From positions 10,862 to 74,861 of the forward strand of contig JANXAC010000003.1 in NCBI GenBank assembly GCA_025061835.1: a DNA stretch of 64,000 bases, given 5' to 3'. Source of the stretch: Spirochaetota bacterium. Its GTDB lineage: Bacteria > Spirochaetota > Brevinematia > DTOW01. Every line of letters starts with the position of its first letter. Position 1 is the stretch's first letter. The notes beneath the pieces were generated by a model that worked only from the letters and a program-made list of their open reading frames with translations, did no database searches and was not told the origin of the DNA. Both the position numbers and the translations under genes were made by a program. Shown piece by piece: positions 7,666 to 16,483 of the stretch.

Positions 7666-8999
7666 TCACCCCCTACTATCACTATCGTGAGATTGTTAAT
7701 ATCAATATATTCTCTAGCAACTCGCTGAATATCCTCCTTTTTTATTACGGAAATTTTTTGTATATCTTTAATGAAGTAGTTTTTATCTAGTCCAAACATC
7801 TTCTCTGAGACTAAAAATGATGCTATAGTTGAGAAACTTTCCATTCCAAGAAGTAGAGAACCTTTTGAGAAGTTCTTCGTATCCTCAAGCTCCTTGTCCG
7901 TGATGCCTTCTTCTATTATCTTTTTTATCTCATTTGTAATTATGTCTATAGTTCTACTCACATTCTTGTTTTCGGTTTGAGTCCCTACGAAGAAGTATCC
8001 ATTAAGTGTCCTTTCTATGTAGAAGTTGCTAAAAACCCCGTAAGCAAGCCCTTCCTTTTCCCTTATCCTCTCCATCAGTCTAGAGCCGAAACCTCCTCCA
8101 CCGAGAATGAAGTTCAATATTTTTAACTCCATAGAGTTTTTATCCTTTATGTTTGTAGATAAATGTCCTAACCTTATCGTAGATTGCTTTAAGTTTTTGT
8201 TTATTCTAACTTCTTTTTTGTCTTTTTTAGTTCTAATTTCCGGGGCGGACATTGGTTTTTTCTTGCCTGTCCATTTTGAGAAATGCTCTTCAATAAACTT
8301 TTTAAGGTTGTTAGTATTCATCTTTCCGACTACGACTAAAACTGCATTATCTGGTGTGTAAAGGTTTCTAAAGAAGGTCATTATGTCATCAGGAGTTATA
8401 CTAAGGATTCCTCTCTCATCTCCTTCAGGTTCTCTTCCATAAGGATGGTCTCCATAAATCTCTTTCAAGAATGTTTTTCTTGTGAAGTCCCAGGCGTCAT
8501 CGTCTTTAACTTTTATCTCTGAAATAATGTTTGGCTTGAGTATGTTTAGAACTTCGTTATCTACTTCAAATCCGTTCAGAATGTCTAAAACTTTTAGTAG
8601 AACTGTTTCAGTGTCTTCATACAGAGCCTTTACAGTTATCGTTGAAATGTCGTGTCCTGCGGAAGTAGTTATACTTCCACCTAGAGACTCTATGATCTGT
8701 GGTATCTCTAGCATTTTATATTTCTTGTTCTTAAAAACGAGTGATTGAGCGGTTAGGTATGCTAGACCGGGTTTATTCTCATATAAACTCCCTGCATTAA
8801 ACCCGATAGTAGTATTGATGGTTTTTGCATCATTTACGTTGAAAAGCACTACCTTAAGACCATTTGTAAGTTCAAAGTCTATCCTGTTTTTGTTTATATT
8901 CTCTATGACTATTGAAATCTTATCAGCCATACACAACTCCTCAAATGTAAGAAGTGCAAAAACTGTCAATAGTATCCTCAAAACTTTACCTATACTCAT
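7662..8999 (-). CDS. M16 family peptidase-like protein without the zinc motif, exported
   Basis: 445 residues with an N-terminal hydrophobic signal (about residues 5-25), so probably periplasmic. Two M16 (insulinase/mitochondrial processing peptidase) modules follow: LTNGLKVVL with GFNAGSLYENKPGLAY, and a C-terminal one with GGGGFGSRLMERIREKEGLAYGV. The HXXEH zinc motif expected right after 'GLAY' is replaced by LTAQS, so this chain should not cleave peptides alone. The C-terminal Arg/Tyr substrate-binding pattern (RxxxREKEGLAY) is kept, as in the non-catalytic subunit of heterodimeric M16B enzymes. A catalytic partner is not present in the window. First gene of the operon with DUF3467 and the dehydratase; its promoter leaves only about five untranslated bases. 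Confidence 0.82.
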   Translation of the reverse strand: MSIGKVLRILLTVFALLTFEELCMADKISIVIENINKNRIDFELTNGLKVVLFNVNDAKTINTTIGFNAGSLYENKPGLAYLTAQSLVFKNKKYKMLEIPQIIESLGGSITTSAGHDISTITVKALYEDTETVLLKVLDILNGFEVDNEVLNILKPNIISEIKVKDDDAWDFTRKTFLKEIYGDHPYGREPEGDERGILSITPDDIMTFFRNLYTPDNAVLVVVGKMNTNNLKKFIEEHFSKWTGKKKPMSAPEIRTKKDKKEVRINKNLKQSTIRLGHLSTNIKDKNSMELKILNFILGGGGFGSRLMERIREKEGLAYGVFSNFYIERTLNGYFFVGTQTENKNVSRTIDIITNEIKKIIEEGITDKELEDTKNFSKGSLLLGMESFSTIASFLVSEKMFGLDKNYFIKDIQKISVIKKEDIQRVAREYIDINNLTIVIVGGE

Positions 9000-9011
9000 A
9001 ACTTTTTTAGA

Positions 9012-9041
9012 AGTATATTCAATTCAAGGGCTACTTATCAA
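9012..9041 (-). promoter_or_regulatory. promoter of the M16-DUF3467-dehydratase operon
   Basis: On the minus strand, TTGATA (plus 9036-9041), an 18-base spacer and TATACT (plus 9012-9017). The ATG at 8999 lies 12 bases past the -10, which leaves about five untranslated bases and no room for a Shine-Dalgarno sequence. Confidence 0.5.
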
Positions 9042-9055
9042 TAAACTCTGTATTC

Positions 9056-9295
9056 CCTATTAAAGTCTGAAATCCACGGTTCAGCTTGCTTTCTTATTTT
9101 CCTTGTAATCTCCTTACAAACTAGGTAAATACTCTTCTTAAAGAACAAATAGTATGAATCAAAATTTTGAAACTGACAATCACTGTATAAAAGGTGGTGA
9201 ATAATCAAAATATAAGACGTTATACATCACCTAAACGAAAGGTTGGGGTTTATTGAAGACTACCTATAGAATTTGAAAATTATACTCCTGTATTA
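9056..9295 (+). repeat. MITE-like intergenic element, copy B
   Basis: Fills the divergent gap between the M16-like gene and the DUF2400 gene. Shared blocks in order: AAAGTCTGAAATCCAC (about 9062), CTTTCTTATTTTCC, TAGGTAAATACTCTTCTTA (about 9123), TAGTATGAAT (about 9152), AACTGACAATCACTG and a hairpin with GGTGGTGAATAA (9193-9204) against TTATACATCACC (9220-9231; 10 of 12 pair). The right end is a degenerate GGTTTATTGA. Boundaries are approximate. Confidence 0.6.
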
Positions 9296-9308
9296 GTAAA
9301 GTTTTTGA

Positions 9309-10139
9309 ATGGAACAGCAAAGCCTTTTTGGTTCTTCAGGGTTAGATAGTCAGAACAGTCTAAAAGAAAATCTTGATAGACTCTACTACAAGTATTGCGT
9401 TCCTAGTTTCATAAACACTGATCCAATCCAGTTTGTATATAAGTTTAGTGATGATGTTGAAAGGGAATTAGCAGGTTTCATCGCTTCAATAATGGCTCAA
9501 GGTAGAAGAGTGAATATAATATCAAAAACAAATGAATTACTTTTTAAGATAATGAGAGGTGAGTTAAGGGATTATATCCTAAAGTTTGACCTGTCAAATG
9601 TGTCAGAAGAACTAGCGAGTTTTAACTACTTCGCATACAGGAATATAACTGGAACTCAACTTGCTTACATATTTTACTCACTTAAACTCGTCCTTGGAAA
9701 GTGGAATAGTCTTAAGAATGTATTTGGTGAGATGTATGAAAGAAACAAGTCAAAGGATAATATTAAGGATACACTGGCTGATGTAGTTGAAGAACTTTTT
9801 AGTTGGAATTCAGAGATACCTCAAGATGTTCTGTCTCTGGTTCCAAACCCGAGAAGGGGAAGTGCTTGTAAAAGGATGAATATGTTTCTTAGATGGATGG
9901 TTAGAAAGGATCAGGTTGATACTGGTCTTTGGAATGATATAATACCTACATCAAAATTAGTTATACCTCTTGATTTCCATGTCTCAAAAATATCAAGGGA
10001 ACTCGGACTTACTAGTAGAACGCAAGATGATTGGACAACGGCAGAAGAGATAACAAACAAACTCAAAGAGTTTGACTTCAACGACCCTGTAAAATATGAC
10101 TTTGCGATATTTGGATACGGTGTGAGTAAAGGTAAATAA
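9309..10139 (+). CDS. TIGR02757/DUF2400 family protein
   Basis: 276 residues covering the whole family. Recognisable segments are ELAGFIASIMAQGRR near residue 58, the strongly conserved NPRRGSACKRMNMFLRWMVR near residue 180, VDTGLWNDIIPTSKLVIPLD and FHVSKISRELGLTSRTQDDW. The family is found in Bacteroidetes, spirochaetes and related bacteria; structural prediction places it near HhH-GPD DNA glycosylases, but no reaction has been shown to my knowledge. There is no clear Shine-Dalgarno sequence. It converges with mutL, ten bases away, which is compatible with but does not prove a repair role. Confidence 0.82.
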   Translation: MEQQSLFGSSGLDSQNSLKENLDRLYYKYCVPSFINTDPIQFVYKFSDDVERELAGFIASIMAQGRRVNIISKTNELLFKIMRGELRDYILKFDLSNVSEELASFNYFAYRNITGTQLAYIFYSLKLVLGKWNSLKNVFGEMYERNKSKDNIKDTLADVVEELFSWNSEIPQDVLSLVPNPRRGSACKRMNMFLRWMVRKDQVDTGLWNDIIPTSKLVIPLDFHVSKISRELGLTSRTQDDWTTAEEITNKLKEFDFNDPVKYDFAIFGYGVSKGK

Positions 10140-10149
10140 ATTTATTTTA

Positions 10150-12012
10150 CTAGGCTCTTCTTAAAAAGATACTTTCTAAATTTTTTCTATCTATATAAAT
10201 CGTTGTAGGTCTTCCGTGAGGACAGGTATAAGAACCTTCTTCTTTCTTAGAATCGCTGTATAGTTTGTATGCTTCCAAAGGAGTTATTACATCTCCAGAT
10301 TTGATTGCTTTCTTACAGGAGATACTTGCTATGGTTTCCAGAATAGTCTCAAGGTTTATTTCCATTCCCTCTTTTGCTTTCTCACATATCTCAACTATGC
10401 TTGATACAGGATCAATTTCAACTCCAAAGAAGTTTGGAACTGATAGTATGATTACCTTCCTTTCATCAGTTTCAAAATCAAAACCAAGTCTTCTCAAGAC
10501 ATCTTTGATTTCATAGATTATTTGTAAGCAATCGTTTGAGATTTCTATTTCTGTTGGTGTTATGAGTTTTTGACTTGAGACATTATTTTTCTCTGTTATT
10601 TCTCTATACAATCTTGAGTATATGAGTTTCTCGTGTAATGCGTGTTGGTCAATCAACACAAGTCTATCGTTCTTGGTATCCTCAAATATAAGGTAAGTCT
10701 CAAAGACTGTCCCAACAAATCTTACATCTAACTCAATGTTTGATTCTACGTTGCTACTACTAGTAGGTATGTTTCTACGAACCTCTTCAAAGTGTTTAAG
10801 CCTATCTTCTGACGACTTTGGAGTCCCTGTTTTATTTTCGCTTCTATAGGTTCTACTGAAATCTTGGGGTAATGTAGGTTGTCTAGAGATACTGTCTTCT
10901 TTAGGTTTGAGGTTGGTATCTTCTGTGGATAGTCTTTTGCTTGATGTTAGGAATTCCTCAAGTGATGCTTTTATTCTCTTTTCAGCATCGCTAAATCTAA
11001 AATCAGTCTCATCAATGCTTAGAACTTGACTAAATTGAGACAGTCCTTCCATAAGTGTGTGAGTTATAACATGAAAAACCTTTCCTTCGTTTCTAAACTT
11101 AACTTCTTTCTTTGCTGGGTGTATATTAACATCAACAAGAGATGGTGATATCTCCAGAAAACAGAATACTATTGGAAAACTGCCTTTTGGGACTAGGTTT
11201 GAGTATGCGTTTGATACTGCAGTTAGGAATGTTTTTGATTCAACAAACCTACCATTTACATACAATTGTTGTAAGTTTCTAGTGGGTCTGTTAATGGAAG
11301 GCTTTGAAAAGAAAACGTTAATACTTATCTCTTCAATATTTTTGTTAAGATTATTCAAACCTTTTACTTCCGGGTATGCGGATATAATTCTTTCGTATAG
11401 TGTTTCAACTCTTGGTAGTATTATTTCTTTCTTGTAGTTATGATACAACTCAAAATGGATGTTTGGGAAAGGGATAGCCTTTTTTATTACGACATCTAGC
11501 ACGTTTCTAAACTCTACCGTTTCGCTTTTTAGGAAATTTCTTCTCGGTGGTAAGTTGAAGAATAGGTTTCTAACTCTTACGGTAGTTCCATCCTGTGATG
11601 GTTGTGGTGTAATATTCTCATACTTTCCACCTTTTACGAGTAGTTTATATCCTTCAACTTCTTCTCTTCTTTTTGAGACTATCTCAATCTCCGATACTTC
11701 TGCGATACTTCCCAAAGCCTCTCCTCTGAAGCCCATCGTTGTGATGTTATATAGGTCTTCAAAACTTCTTATCTTGCTTGTTGAGTGTCTCAAATAACAC
11801 CTTTCAAGGTCTTCCTTATCCATCCCCTCACCATCGTCAATGACCTCAATGAGTTTTTTCCCACCTTCAGTAATGTTGATAATAATTCTTGTGCTACCTG
11901 CGTCTATAGAGTTATCAATTAGTTCTCTGACAACCGAGTAAGGACCATCAATAACCTCTCCAGCAGATATTTTAGATACTGTATCTTCGTCAAGTATCCT
12001 TATCTTGCCCAT
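10150..12012 (-). CDS. mutL: DNA mismatch repair protein MutL
   Basis: 620 residues. The GHKL ATPase domain shows ELIDNSIDAGSTRI (motif I), DDGEGMD and GFRGEALGSI, then the transducer domain with NRPTRNLQQLYVNGR and HPAKKEVKF. A low-complexity linker covers about residues 340-430. The C-terminal dimerisation/endonuclease domain has LVLIDQHALHEKLIYS and TCPHGRPTTIYI. In the metal-binding motif DQHA-X2-E-X4-E the last Glu is Ser here, while the CPHGRP motif is intact, so endonuclease activity is likely but not certain. MutL couples MutS mismatch recognition to strand incision; no mutS is in the window. It is followed by the nucleotidyltransferase gene's stop three bases upstream, so the two are cotranscribed. 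Confidence 0.94.
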   Translation of the reverse strand: MGKIRILDEDTVSKISAGEVIDGPYSVVRELIDNSIDAGSTRIIINITEGGKKLIEVIDDGEGMDKEDLERCYLRHSTSKIRSFEDLYNITTMGFRGEALGSIAEVSEIEIVSKRREEVEGYKLLVKGGKYENITPQPSQDGTTVRVRNLFFNLPPRRNFLKSETVEFRNVLDVVIKKAIPFPNIHFELYHNYKKEIILPRVETLYERIISAYPEVKGLNNLNKNIEEISINVFFSKPSINRPTRNLQQLYVNGRFVESKTFLTAVSNAYSNLVPKGSFPIVFCFLEISPSLVDVNIHPAKKEVKFRNEGKVFHVITHTLMEGLSQFSQVLSIDETDFRFSDAEKRIKASLEEFLTSSKRLSTEDTNLKPKEDSISRQPTLPQDFSRTYRSENKTGTPKSSEDRLKHFEEVRRNIPTSSSNVESNIELDVRFVGTVFETYLIFEDTKNDRLVLIDQHALHEKLIYSRLYREITEKNNVSSQKLITPTEIEISNDCLQIIYEIKDVLRRLGFDFETDERKVIILSVPNFFGVEIDPVSSIVEICEKAKEGMEINLETILETIASISCKKAIKSGDVITPLEAYKLYSDSKKEEGSYTCPHGRPTTIYIDRKNLESIFLRRA

Positions 12013-12015
12013 TAC

Positions 12016-13035
12016 CTAAAACCCTTTCTTCTTGTATTCTGAATGAGGACCTATGTTTAGTTCTCTAAAGCTCTCCTCAACGATACTGTCTTGACCTATT
12101 AGACTTTTCTCTATTACCATTCCTTCAACCTTTGCTCTCTCCTCAACGATACTCTCCTTGATAATAGAATTTTTTACTAAAGCGCCTTCATGAATGGAGA
12201 CATAAGGTCCTATTACTGAGTCTTCAACCAGAGCGTTAGGGCTAATATATACTGGAGGTATCACAACAGAGTTTTTAACATTTATACCAATATCCCCTTC
12301 GTTATGAAATTTAATAAGCAGTTTGGTATTTGCTTCTATGAGTTTCTCTTTACTGCCGCAATCGTATATCTCCGATGTTTCAAATATACTTATTTTTTGT
12401 CCTCTCTTTATCATATCCATCATAGCATCGGTGAGTTGATATTCGTTTTTTGTCTTTATATCGTTGTTTATGATGTAGTCAATAGACTCAAAGAGTGGTT
12501 GTGCAAGAGTGAAGTAGTATATTCCGGATATAGCAAGATTTGAGATTGGTTTTGAAGGTTTTTCAACCATCTCTTTTATATATTTCCCATTCCTTTCCAA
12601 CACAACAACTCCATACCTGTGAGGGTCTTCTACATTCACAACACCTATGCTATGTTCACCTTTAGGTGTTTCACTTATAACTTTCTTGACATTTGCGAAG
12701 AATATAAGGTCTCCTAGAATTATCAAAACTTCATCATTTGGGGATACGAATTCTTTTGTCAAACTTATAGCATGTGCGAGTCCTTTAGGATTATCCTGGA
12801 CTACGAAGGTTTTGTTTTCTTTCTTGTATGTTTTTCTTATATATTCTTCTATTTGGTCTCCTAGGTATCCTATTACGAATATGAACTCTTCAACGTTTAC
12901 ATCTTTTACCATATCCATTATGTAGTCAATGATCTTCCTGTCTGCGACGTTTATGAGTGTTTTCGGGATAAGTAAAGTATGAGGTCTTAACCTTGTGCCT
13001 TTACCTGCTACTGGTATTATTACCTTCAGTCCCAC
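12016..13035 (-). CDS. sugar-phosphate nucleotidyltransferase (RmlA-like) with LbetaH tail
   Basis: 339 residues from a GTG with a strong AAGGAGG site. The N-terminal domain carries the pyrophosphorylase signature PVAGKGTRLRPHTLLIPKTL, the nucleotide-binding DNPKGLAHAI, the metal site ILGDLIFF, and VEKPSKPISNLAISGIYYF. The last ~90 residues form hexapeptide-like repeats with I/V every sixth residue, a left-handed beta-helix (from about IGINVKNSVVIPPVYI). This matches the 'long' glucose-1-phosphate thymidylyltransferase group found in archaea and many bacteria, which make NDP-sugars for cell-surface glycans. The exact nucleotide and sugar cannot be told. It is upstream of mutL in one transcription unit. 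Confidence 0.82.
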   Translation of the reverse strand: MGLKVIIPVAGKGTRLRPHTLLIPKTLINVADRKIIDYIMDMVKDVNVEEFIFVIGYLGDQIEEYIRKTYKKENKTFVVQDNPKGLAHAISLTKEFVSPNDEVLIILGDLIFFANVKKVISETPKGEHSIGVVNVEDPHRYGVVVLERNGKYIKEMVEKPSKPISNLAISGIYYFTLAQPLFESIDYIINNDIKTKNEYQLTDAMMDMIKRGQKISIFETSEIYDCGSKEKLIEANTKLLIKFHNEGDIGINVKNSVVIPPVYISPNALVEDSVIGPYVSIHEGALVKNSIIKESIVEERAKVEGMVIEKSLIGQDSIVEESFRELNIGPHSEYKKKGF

Positions 13036-13101
13036 TTCTTCCTCCTTGTCAAAATTATAATCAAAGAATTTTAGTCCTTAACAAGTTTGTATATACGATA
13101 T

Positions 13102-13325
13102 CGGTAAAATCTAAAATTGACAACTATAAGCATTTTATTCTACCTCTTTGTAGGGGATGAGTAAATATTATTAGAGAGCAATTAAAATCTATGGTGTGTT
13201 GAAGTTTCGGAATTAACGATGCCATATAACTATTAGGGTGACGAGTAGGTGAAGAGCCTAGAGCCTTACCTACTTGCTAAATAGGTATTAGGATTCATTT
13301 GATATGTTCTGGATTATATAACTTT
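13102..13325 (+). repeat. MITE-like intergenic element, copy C
   Basis: Occupies most of the divergent gap between the nucleotidyltransferase gene and pfkA. It starts with GTAAAATCTAAAATTGACAAC, then GATGAGTAAATATTATTAG (about 13158), GGAATTAACGATGCCATATAAC (about 13209) and a hairpin: CGAGTAGGT (13242-13250) against ACCTACTTG (13268-13276). Blocks align in order with copies A, B and F. The right end is degenerate and only approximately placed. Confidence 0.6.
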
Positions 13326-13352
13326 AAAGGTACTTTAACTCATCGTTATAAT
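13323..13352 (+). promoter_or_regulatory. promoter of pfkA-lysA
   Basis: TTTAAA at 13323-13328, an 18-base spacer and a consensus TATAAT at 13347-13352. It predicts a short untranslated region of about 19 bases that contains the GGGGG ribosome site of pfkA. Confidence 0.45.
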
Positions 13353-13377
13353 ATCTAAAAACAAAGTGGGGGTAATG

Positions 13378-14367
13378 ATGTCTATTTCCAAACCTATTAA
13401 GAGTATTGGTGTTTTAACTAGCGGTGGTGATTCTGCTGGTATGAACCCTTGTATAAGAGCAGTTGTCAGGTATGCAATCTATAATGGTATCAAAGTATAT
13501 GGTATATACAGAGGCTACAAGGGGCTGGTGAATGGTGAAATATTTGAGATGAATGAATCATCTGTTGGAGGAATAATAAACAGAGGTGGAACGATACTAT
13601 ATACGGCGAGATTGCCAGAGTTTAAGAACTATGAAGTTAGGAAAAAGGCTGTTGAGAACCTTGAAAAGTATGGTATTGATGCACTCGTTGTGATCGGTGG
13701 TGACGGATCTTTTAGAGGAGCACATGACCTATACAAAGACTTTGGTATCAGGGTTATAGGAGTTCCGGGAACAATTGATAACGACATAAAGGGCACGGAC
13801 TACACAATAGGCTATGATACGGCAATAAATGTTGCTATGGAAGCAGTAGATAAGATAAGAGATACTGCTACCTCTCATGAGAGACTTTTCATAGTTGAGG
13901 TTATGGGTAGGAATGCAGGTTATATCGCAAATGCAGTAGGGCTTGTTTCCGGGGCAGAAGAGGTTTTGATACCAGAGGTTCAAGTTAGCGTTGAGGATAC
14001 GGTTGAGAGAATTCTACAAGGTAGAAGAAGGGGTAAAGTGAGTAGTATAATCATCGTTTCGGAAGGAGTTAAGATGTCAATGGATATAATGCATTTTGCT
14101 GAATACGTTGAAGATAAGACGGGTTATGAAACTAGGGTAACTATTCTAGGGCATCTTCAGAGAGGTGGATCTCCAACAGCATTGGATAGACTGTATGCTT
14201 CAAGGATGGGCGCATACGCAGTTGAGTTACTTATGAAAGGTGAAAATGATAAAATGGTTGGAATAGTTTCGGATAGTCTTGTCTCAATACCTCTTGAAGA
14301 AGCATTTGAGAAGAAAAAAGATATTGATATGGATGTGTATAATCTGATTAGGATACTTTCAATATAA
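13378..14367 (+). CDS. pfkA: ATP-dependent 6-phosphofructokinase
   Basis: 330 residues from the ATG at 13378, which is placed correctly behind GGGGGT; the in-frame ATG at 13375 and the GTG at 13366 are less well placed. Motifs: IGVLTSGGDSAGMNPCIRA at the N terminus, GGDGSFRGA (the Gly form associated with ATP instead of pyrophosphate), PGTIDNDIKGTDYTIGYDTA with the catalytic Asp, and ILGHLQRGGSPTALDR near residue 255. It phosphorylates fructose 6-phosphate in glycolysis. Length and motifs match bacterial PfkA of ~320 residues. lysA follows after five bases in the same operon. Confidence 0.95.
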   Translation: MSISKPIKSIGVLTSGGDSAGMNPCIRAVVRYAIYNGIKVYGIYRGYKGLVNGEIFEMNESSVGGIINRGGTILYTARLPEFKNYEVRKKAVENLEKYGIDALVVIGGDGSFRGAHDLYKDFGIRVIGVPGTIDNDIKGTDYTIGYDTAINVAMEAVDKIRDTATSHERLFIVEVMGRNAGYIANAVGLVSGAEEVLIPEVQVSVEDTVERILQGRRRGKVSSIIIVSEGVKMSMDIMHFAEYVEDKTGYETRVTILGHLQRGGSPTALDRLYASRMGAYAVELLMKGENDKMVGIVSDSLVSIPLEEAFEKKKDIDMDVYNLIRILSI

Positions 14368-14372
14368 CGAAA

Positions 14373-15596
14373 ATGAATACGAAAAAGTTAAATAACTTCA
14401 TCGGTATAGACCTTGTTGGTATAGCCAGAAAGTTTGAGACACCTATATATCTTTACAATCTCAACAAAGTAGTGGAAAATTTTAGTAATCTCTACCACAA
14501 CATCCCATACAAGAATAAAAGGATACTCTTTGCGATGAAATCTAACTTTAACTACGATATTCTAAAGACTATAAGGCAACTTGGTGGTGGAATTGATGCT
14601 ATCTCTATAGGCGAGATTGAATATGCTTTGGATGTAGGTTTCAAAAAAGAGGATATTCTTTTTACAGGAATAGGGATATCAAATGAAGATTTGGAATTTT
14701 GTTTTAGGAAAGGTATAACTCCAAATGTAGGTTCAATAGACCTATTAGAAAGGATAGGTAGTAAATATCAGGGTGCTAGGATAAGCATAAGAATAAATCC
14801 AGACTACGGAGCAGGACATCATGACCATGTCATAACAGGAGGTCCTCAAAGTAAGTTTGGAATATACGAGACATACCTTGAAAGAGTAAAAGAAATTTCA
14901 AAGAAATACGATCTCAAGATAATAGGCATACATTTTCACATAGGTTCAGGTGCTTTGGATTACTCGGTTTATACCGAAGCGATAAAGAAGGCACTTGATA
15001 TTTCGCTGATGTTTGAGGACATAGAATTCATAGACATTGGTGGAGGTATCGGTATTCCTTACAGACCTGACCAGAAGGAGTTTGATGTAAAGAGTTTCGG
15101 TATCAGAATAACAGAAATGATGGAGGATTTCTCAAGTAGAGAGAAGAGAGATGTTAAGTTGTTCCTAGAACCAGGTAGGTATTTGGTTGCGGAAAGTGGA
15201 GTTTTACTTACCAGAGTTGTTGAGATAAAAGAGACACCATTGTATAAATTTGTGATAGTAGATACAGGTTTTAACCACCTTGTGAGACCTGTTATGTATG
15301 GTAGTTATCACGAGATAATAAACTTATCTAACCTTGATGGAGAGGGAGAAGAGGTTGTTGTTGCGGGGAATGTCTGTGAAAGTGGAGATATATTCACAAG
15401 AGATGATAATGGAATAGTTCCAAGACTCCTTAAGAAGGCTAGGTATGGAGATATAATTGGTATCTTTGATGCTGGAGCTTACGGATATGCTATGGCTTCA
15501 CACTATAACCTACGCAAACTTCCAAAAGAAATAGTTATTAGGAATGGGAATATAAAAGTCTCAAAGAAGAAATACCTAAAATACATAATTCCTTAA
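14373..15596 (+). CDS. lysA: diaminopimelate decarboxylase
   Basis: 407 residues, fold type III PLP decarboxylase. The PLP lysine is in LFAMKSNFN near residue 57; downstream are KFGIY, GIHFHIGSG, DIGGGIGIPY, LEPGRYLVAESG, the active-site CESGDIFTRD, and GAYGYAMASHYN near the C terminus, all typical of LysA. It converts meso-diaminopimelate to L-lysine, the last step of lysine synthesis. There are only five bases to pfkA upstream, so it has no leader of its own and no room for a lysine riboswitch. Confidence 0.94.
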   Translation: MNTKKLNNFIGIDLVGIARKFETPIYLYNLNKVVENFSNLYHNIPYKNKRILFAMKSNFNYDILKTIRQLGGGIDAISIGEIEYALDVGFKKEDILFTGIGISNEDLEFCFRKGITPNVGSIDLLERIGSKYQGARISIRINPDYGAGHHDHVITGGPQSKFGIYETYLERVKEISKKYDLKIIGIHFHIGSGALDYSVYTEAIKKALDISLMFEDIEFIDIGGGIGIPYRPDQKEFDVKSFGIRITEMMEDFSSREKRDVKLFLEPGRYLVAESGVLLTRVVEIKETPLYKFVIVDTGFNHLVRPVMYGSYHEIINLSNLDGEGEEVVVAGNVCESGDIFTRDDNGIVPRLLKKARYGDIIGIFDAGAYGYAMASHYNLRKLPKEIVIRNGNIKVSKKKYLKYIIP

Positions 15597-15611
15597 TAAT
15601 CGTTATCCGTT

Positions 15612-15778
15612 GAATATTAATTCTAAAACTCTTACCCTACTGATTGCGGAATTGCGGACTGATAGGGTTCAAAAACAAGAAGAGACTTACCAAATTGAAT
15701 AAGTTTAAAGCTTTTAGGAGAATGCATGGGAATAAAGAAGTTTCAACCTAGTTGTAAATTTTAGCCTTTATTGATTTA
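15612..15778 (-). repeat. MITE-like intergenic element, copy D (reverse orientation, shortened)
   Basis: Read on the minus strand it starts with ATCAATAAAGGCTAAAATTT followed by ACAACTAGG, a close match to the start of copy A, and ends with GTTTTAGAATTAATATTCA, a degenerate inverted terminal repeat. The middle is shorter than in copies A-C. It includes the tandem octamer ATTGCGGA ATTGCGGA near 15646. It lies between lysA and the exported protein gene. Confidence 0.5.
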
Positions 15779-15837
15779 ATTTTTTGTATAGTTTGATATG
15801 TATGATGATAAAGATAGATAATTTGGAATATAGGATT

Positions 15838-16482
15838 ATGAAAGTTCTAGTAGGATTTATACTATTATTTGCCGCTTTACAGTTTGGTTTTGGTTTTACT
15901 CCTCAAAGTAGTAGTTATTTTTCACTTGAGTTGGGGGAACTTCTATCCGAGGGAGATATACTTTTGGATAGAGATATTTTCATTTTCGGTGCATCCGATG
16001 GCATAAAGGTTTCAGATTGGTTTTCTGTGAATGTTCAACTACTGTTTTCATTTCCAGATGAGTGGTTTTGGTATTTTAGGGTCAGATTTTTCGGTAGTAC
16101 TTCGGTTTTTAATTTTGATTACTTTGTCAACCTCAATTTTTCATTCACATATGGTATAGACAATATATCGCAGTTTGTCAAAGAAGTCCTTCCTACTCAA
16201 ATTACAAACGAATTCATATTCAAGTATTATGGCATATTCATGCCTTACTTTACTTCGTCTCTTACGCTAACTGTTCCTTTAGTCTTAAACATATTTGCTG
16301 GAGTAGGGTGGTATGGAGGAATGCCTATTCTGTTTTTTCCTAACAAAGAACCGCTCTGGGGGTTACCTGTTGGGTATCCTTTCTACTACGCAGGGGTTAG
16401 TAAAATTAACTTTATTGTTGATGAAGTATCAATATACTATGACGATAATATGTATCTACTTTCGCTAACGAAACTGTTCTAG
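15838..16482 (+). CDS. exported protein of unknown function, possibly outer-membrane
   Basis: 214 residues from the ATG at 15838, which starts directly with a signal peptide (MKVLVGFILLFAALQFGFGF); an upstream TTG at 15784 would add 18 residues ahead of the signal and is unlikely. The mature part is rich in aromatic residues with alternating hydrophobic stretches (FSVNVQLLFSF, YFRVRFFG, FNFDYFVNLNFSFTYG), as in outer-membrane beta-strands, and ends in YLLSLTKLF with a C-terminal Phe. I do not recognise a family. It converges with the coiled-coil protein gene one base away. Confidence 0.55.
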   Translation: MKVLVGFILLFAALQFGFGFTPQSSSYFSLELGELLSEGDILLDRDIFIFGASDGIKVSDWFSVNVQLLFSFPDEWFWYFRVRFFGSTSVFNFDYFVNLNFSFTYGIDNISQFVKEVLPTQITNEFIFKYYGIFMPYFTSSLTLTVPLVLNIFAGVGWYGGMPILFFPNKEPLWGLPVGYPFYYAGVSKINFIVDEVSIYYDDNMYLLSLTKLF

Positions 16483-16483
16483 A

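Noticed and set aside
13036-14372. A lysine riboswitch controlling lysA
   Set aside because: lysA follows pfkA after five bases, so there is no leader; the region before pfkA is explained by a MITE-like copy and a promoter.
15643-15675. CCCTACTGATTGCGG/TAGGG region as a terminator hairpin after lysA
   Set aside because: Only the outer five base pairs form; the centre is a tandem ATTGCGGA repeat and no T-run follows.
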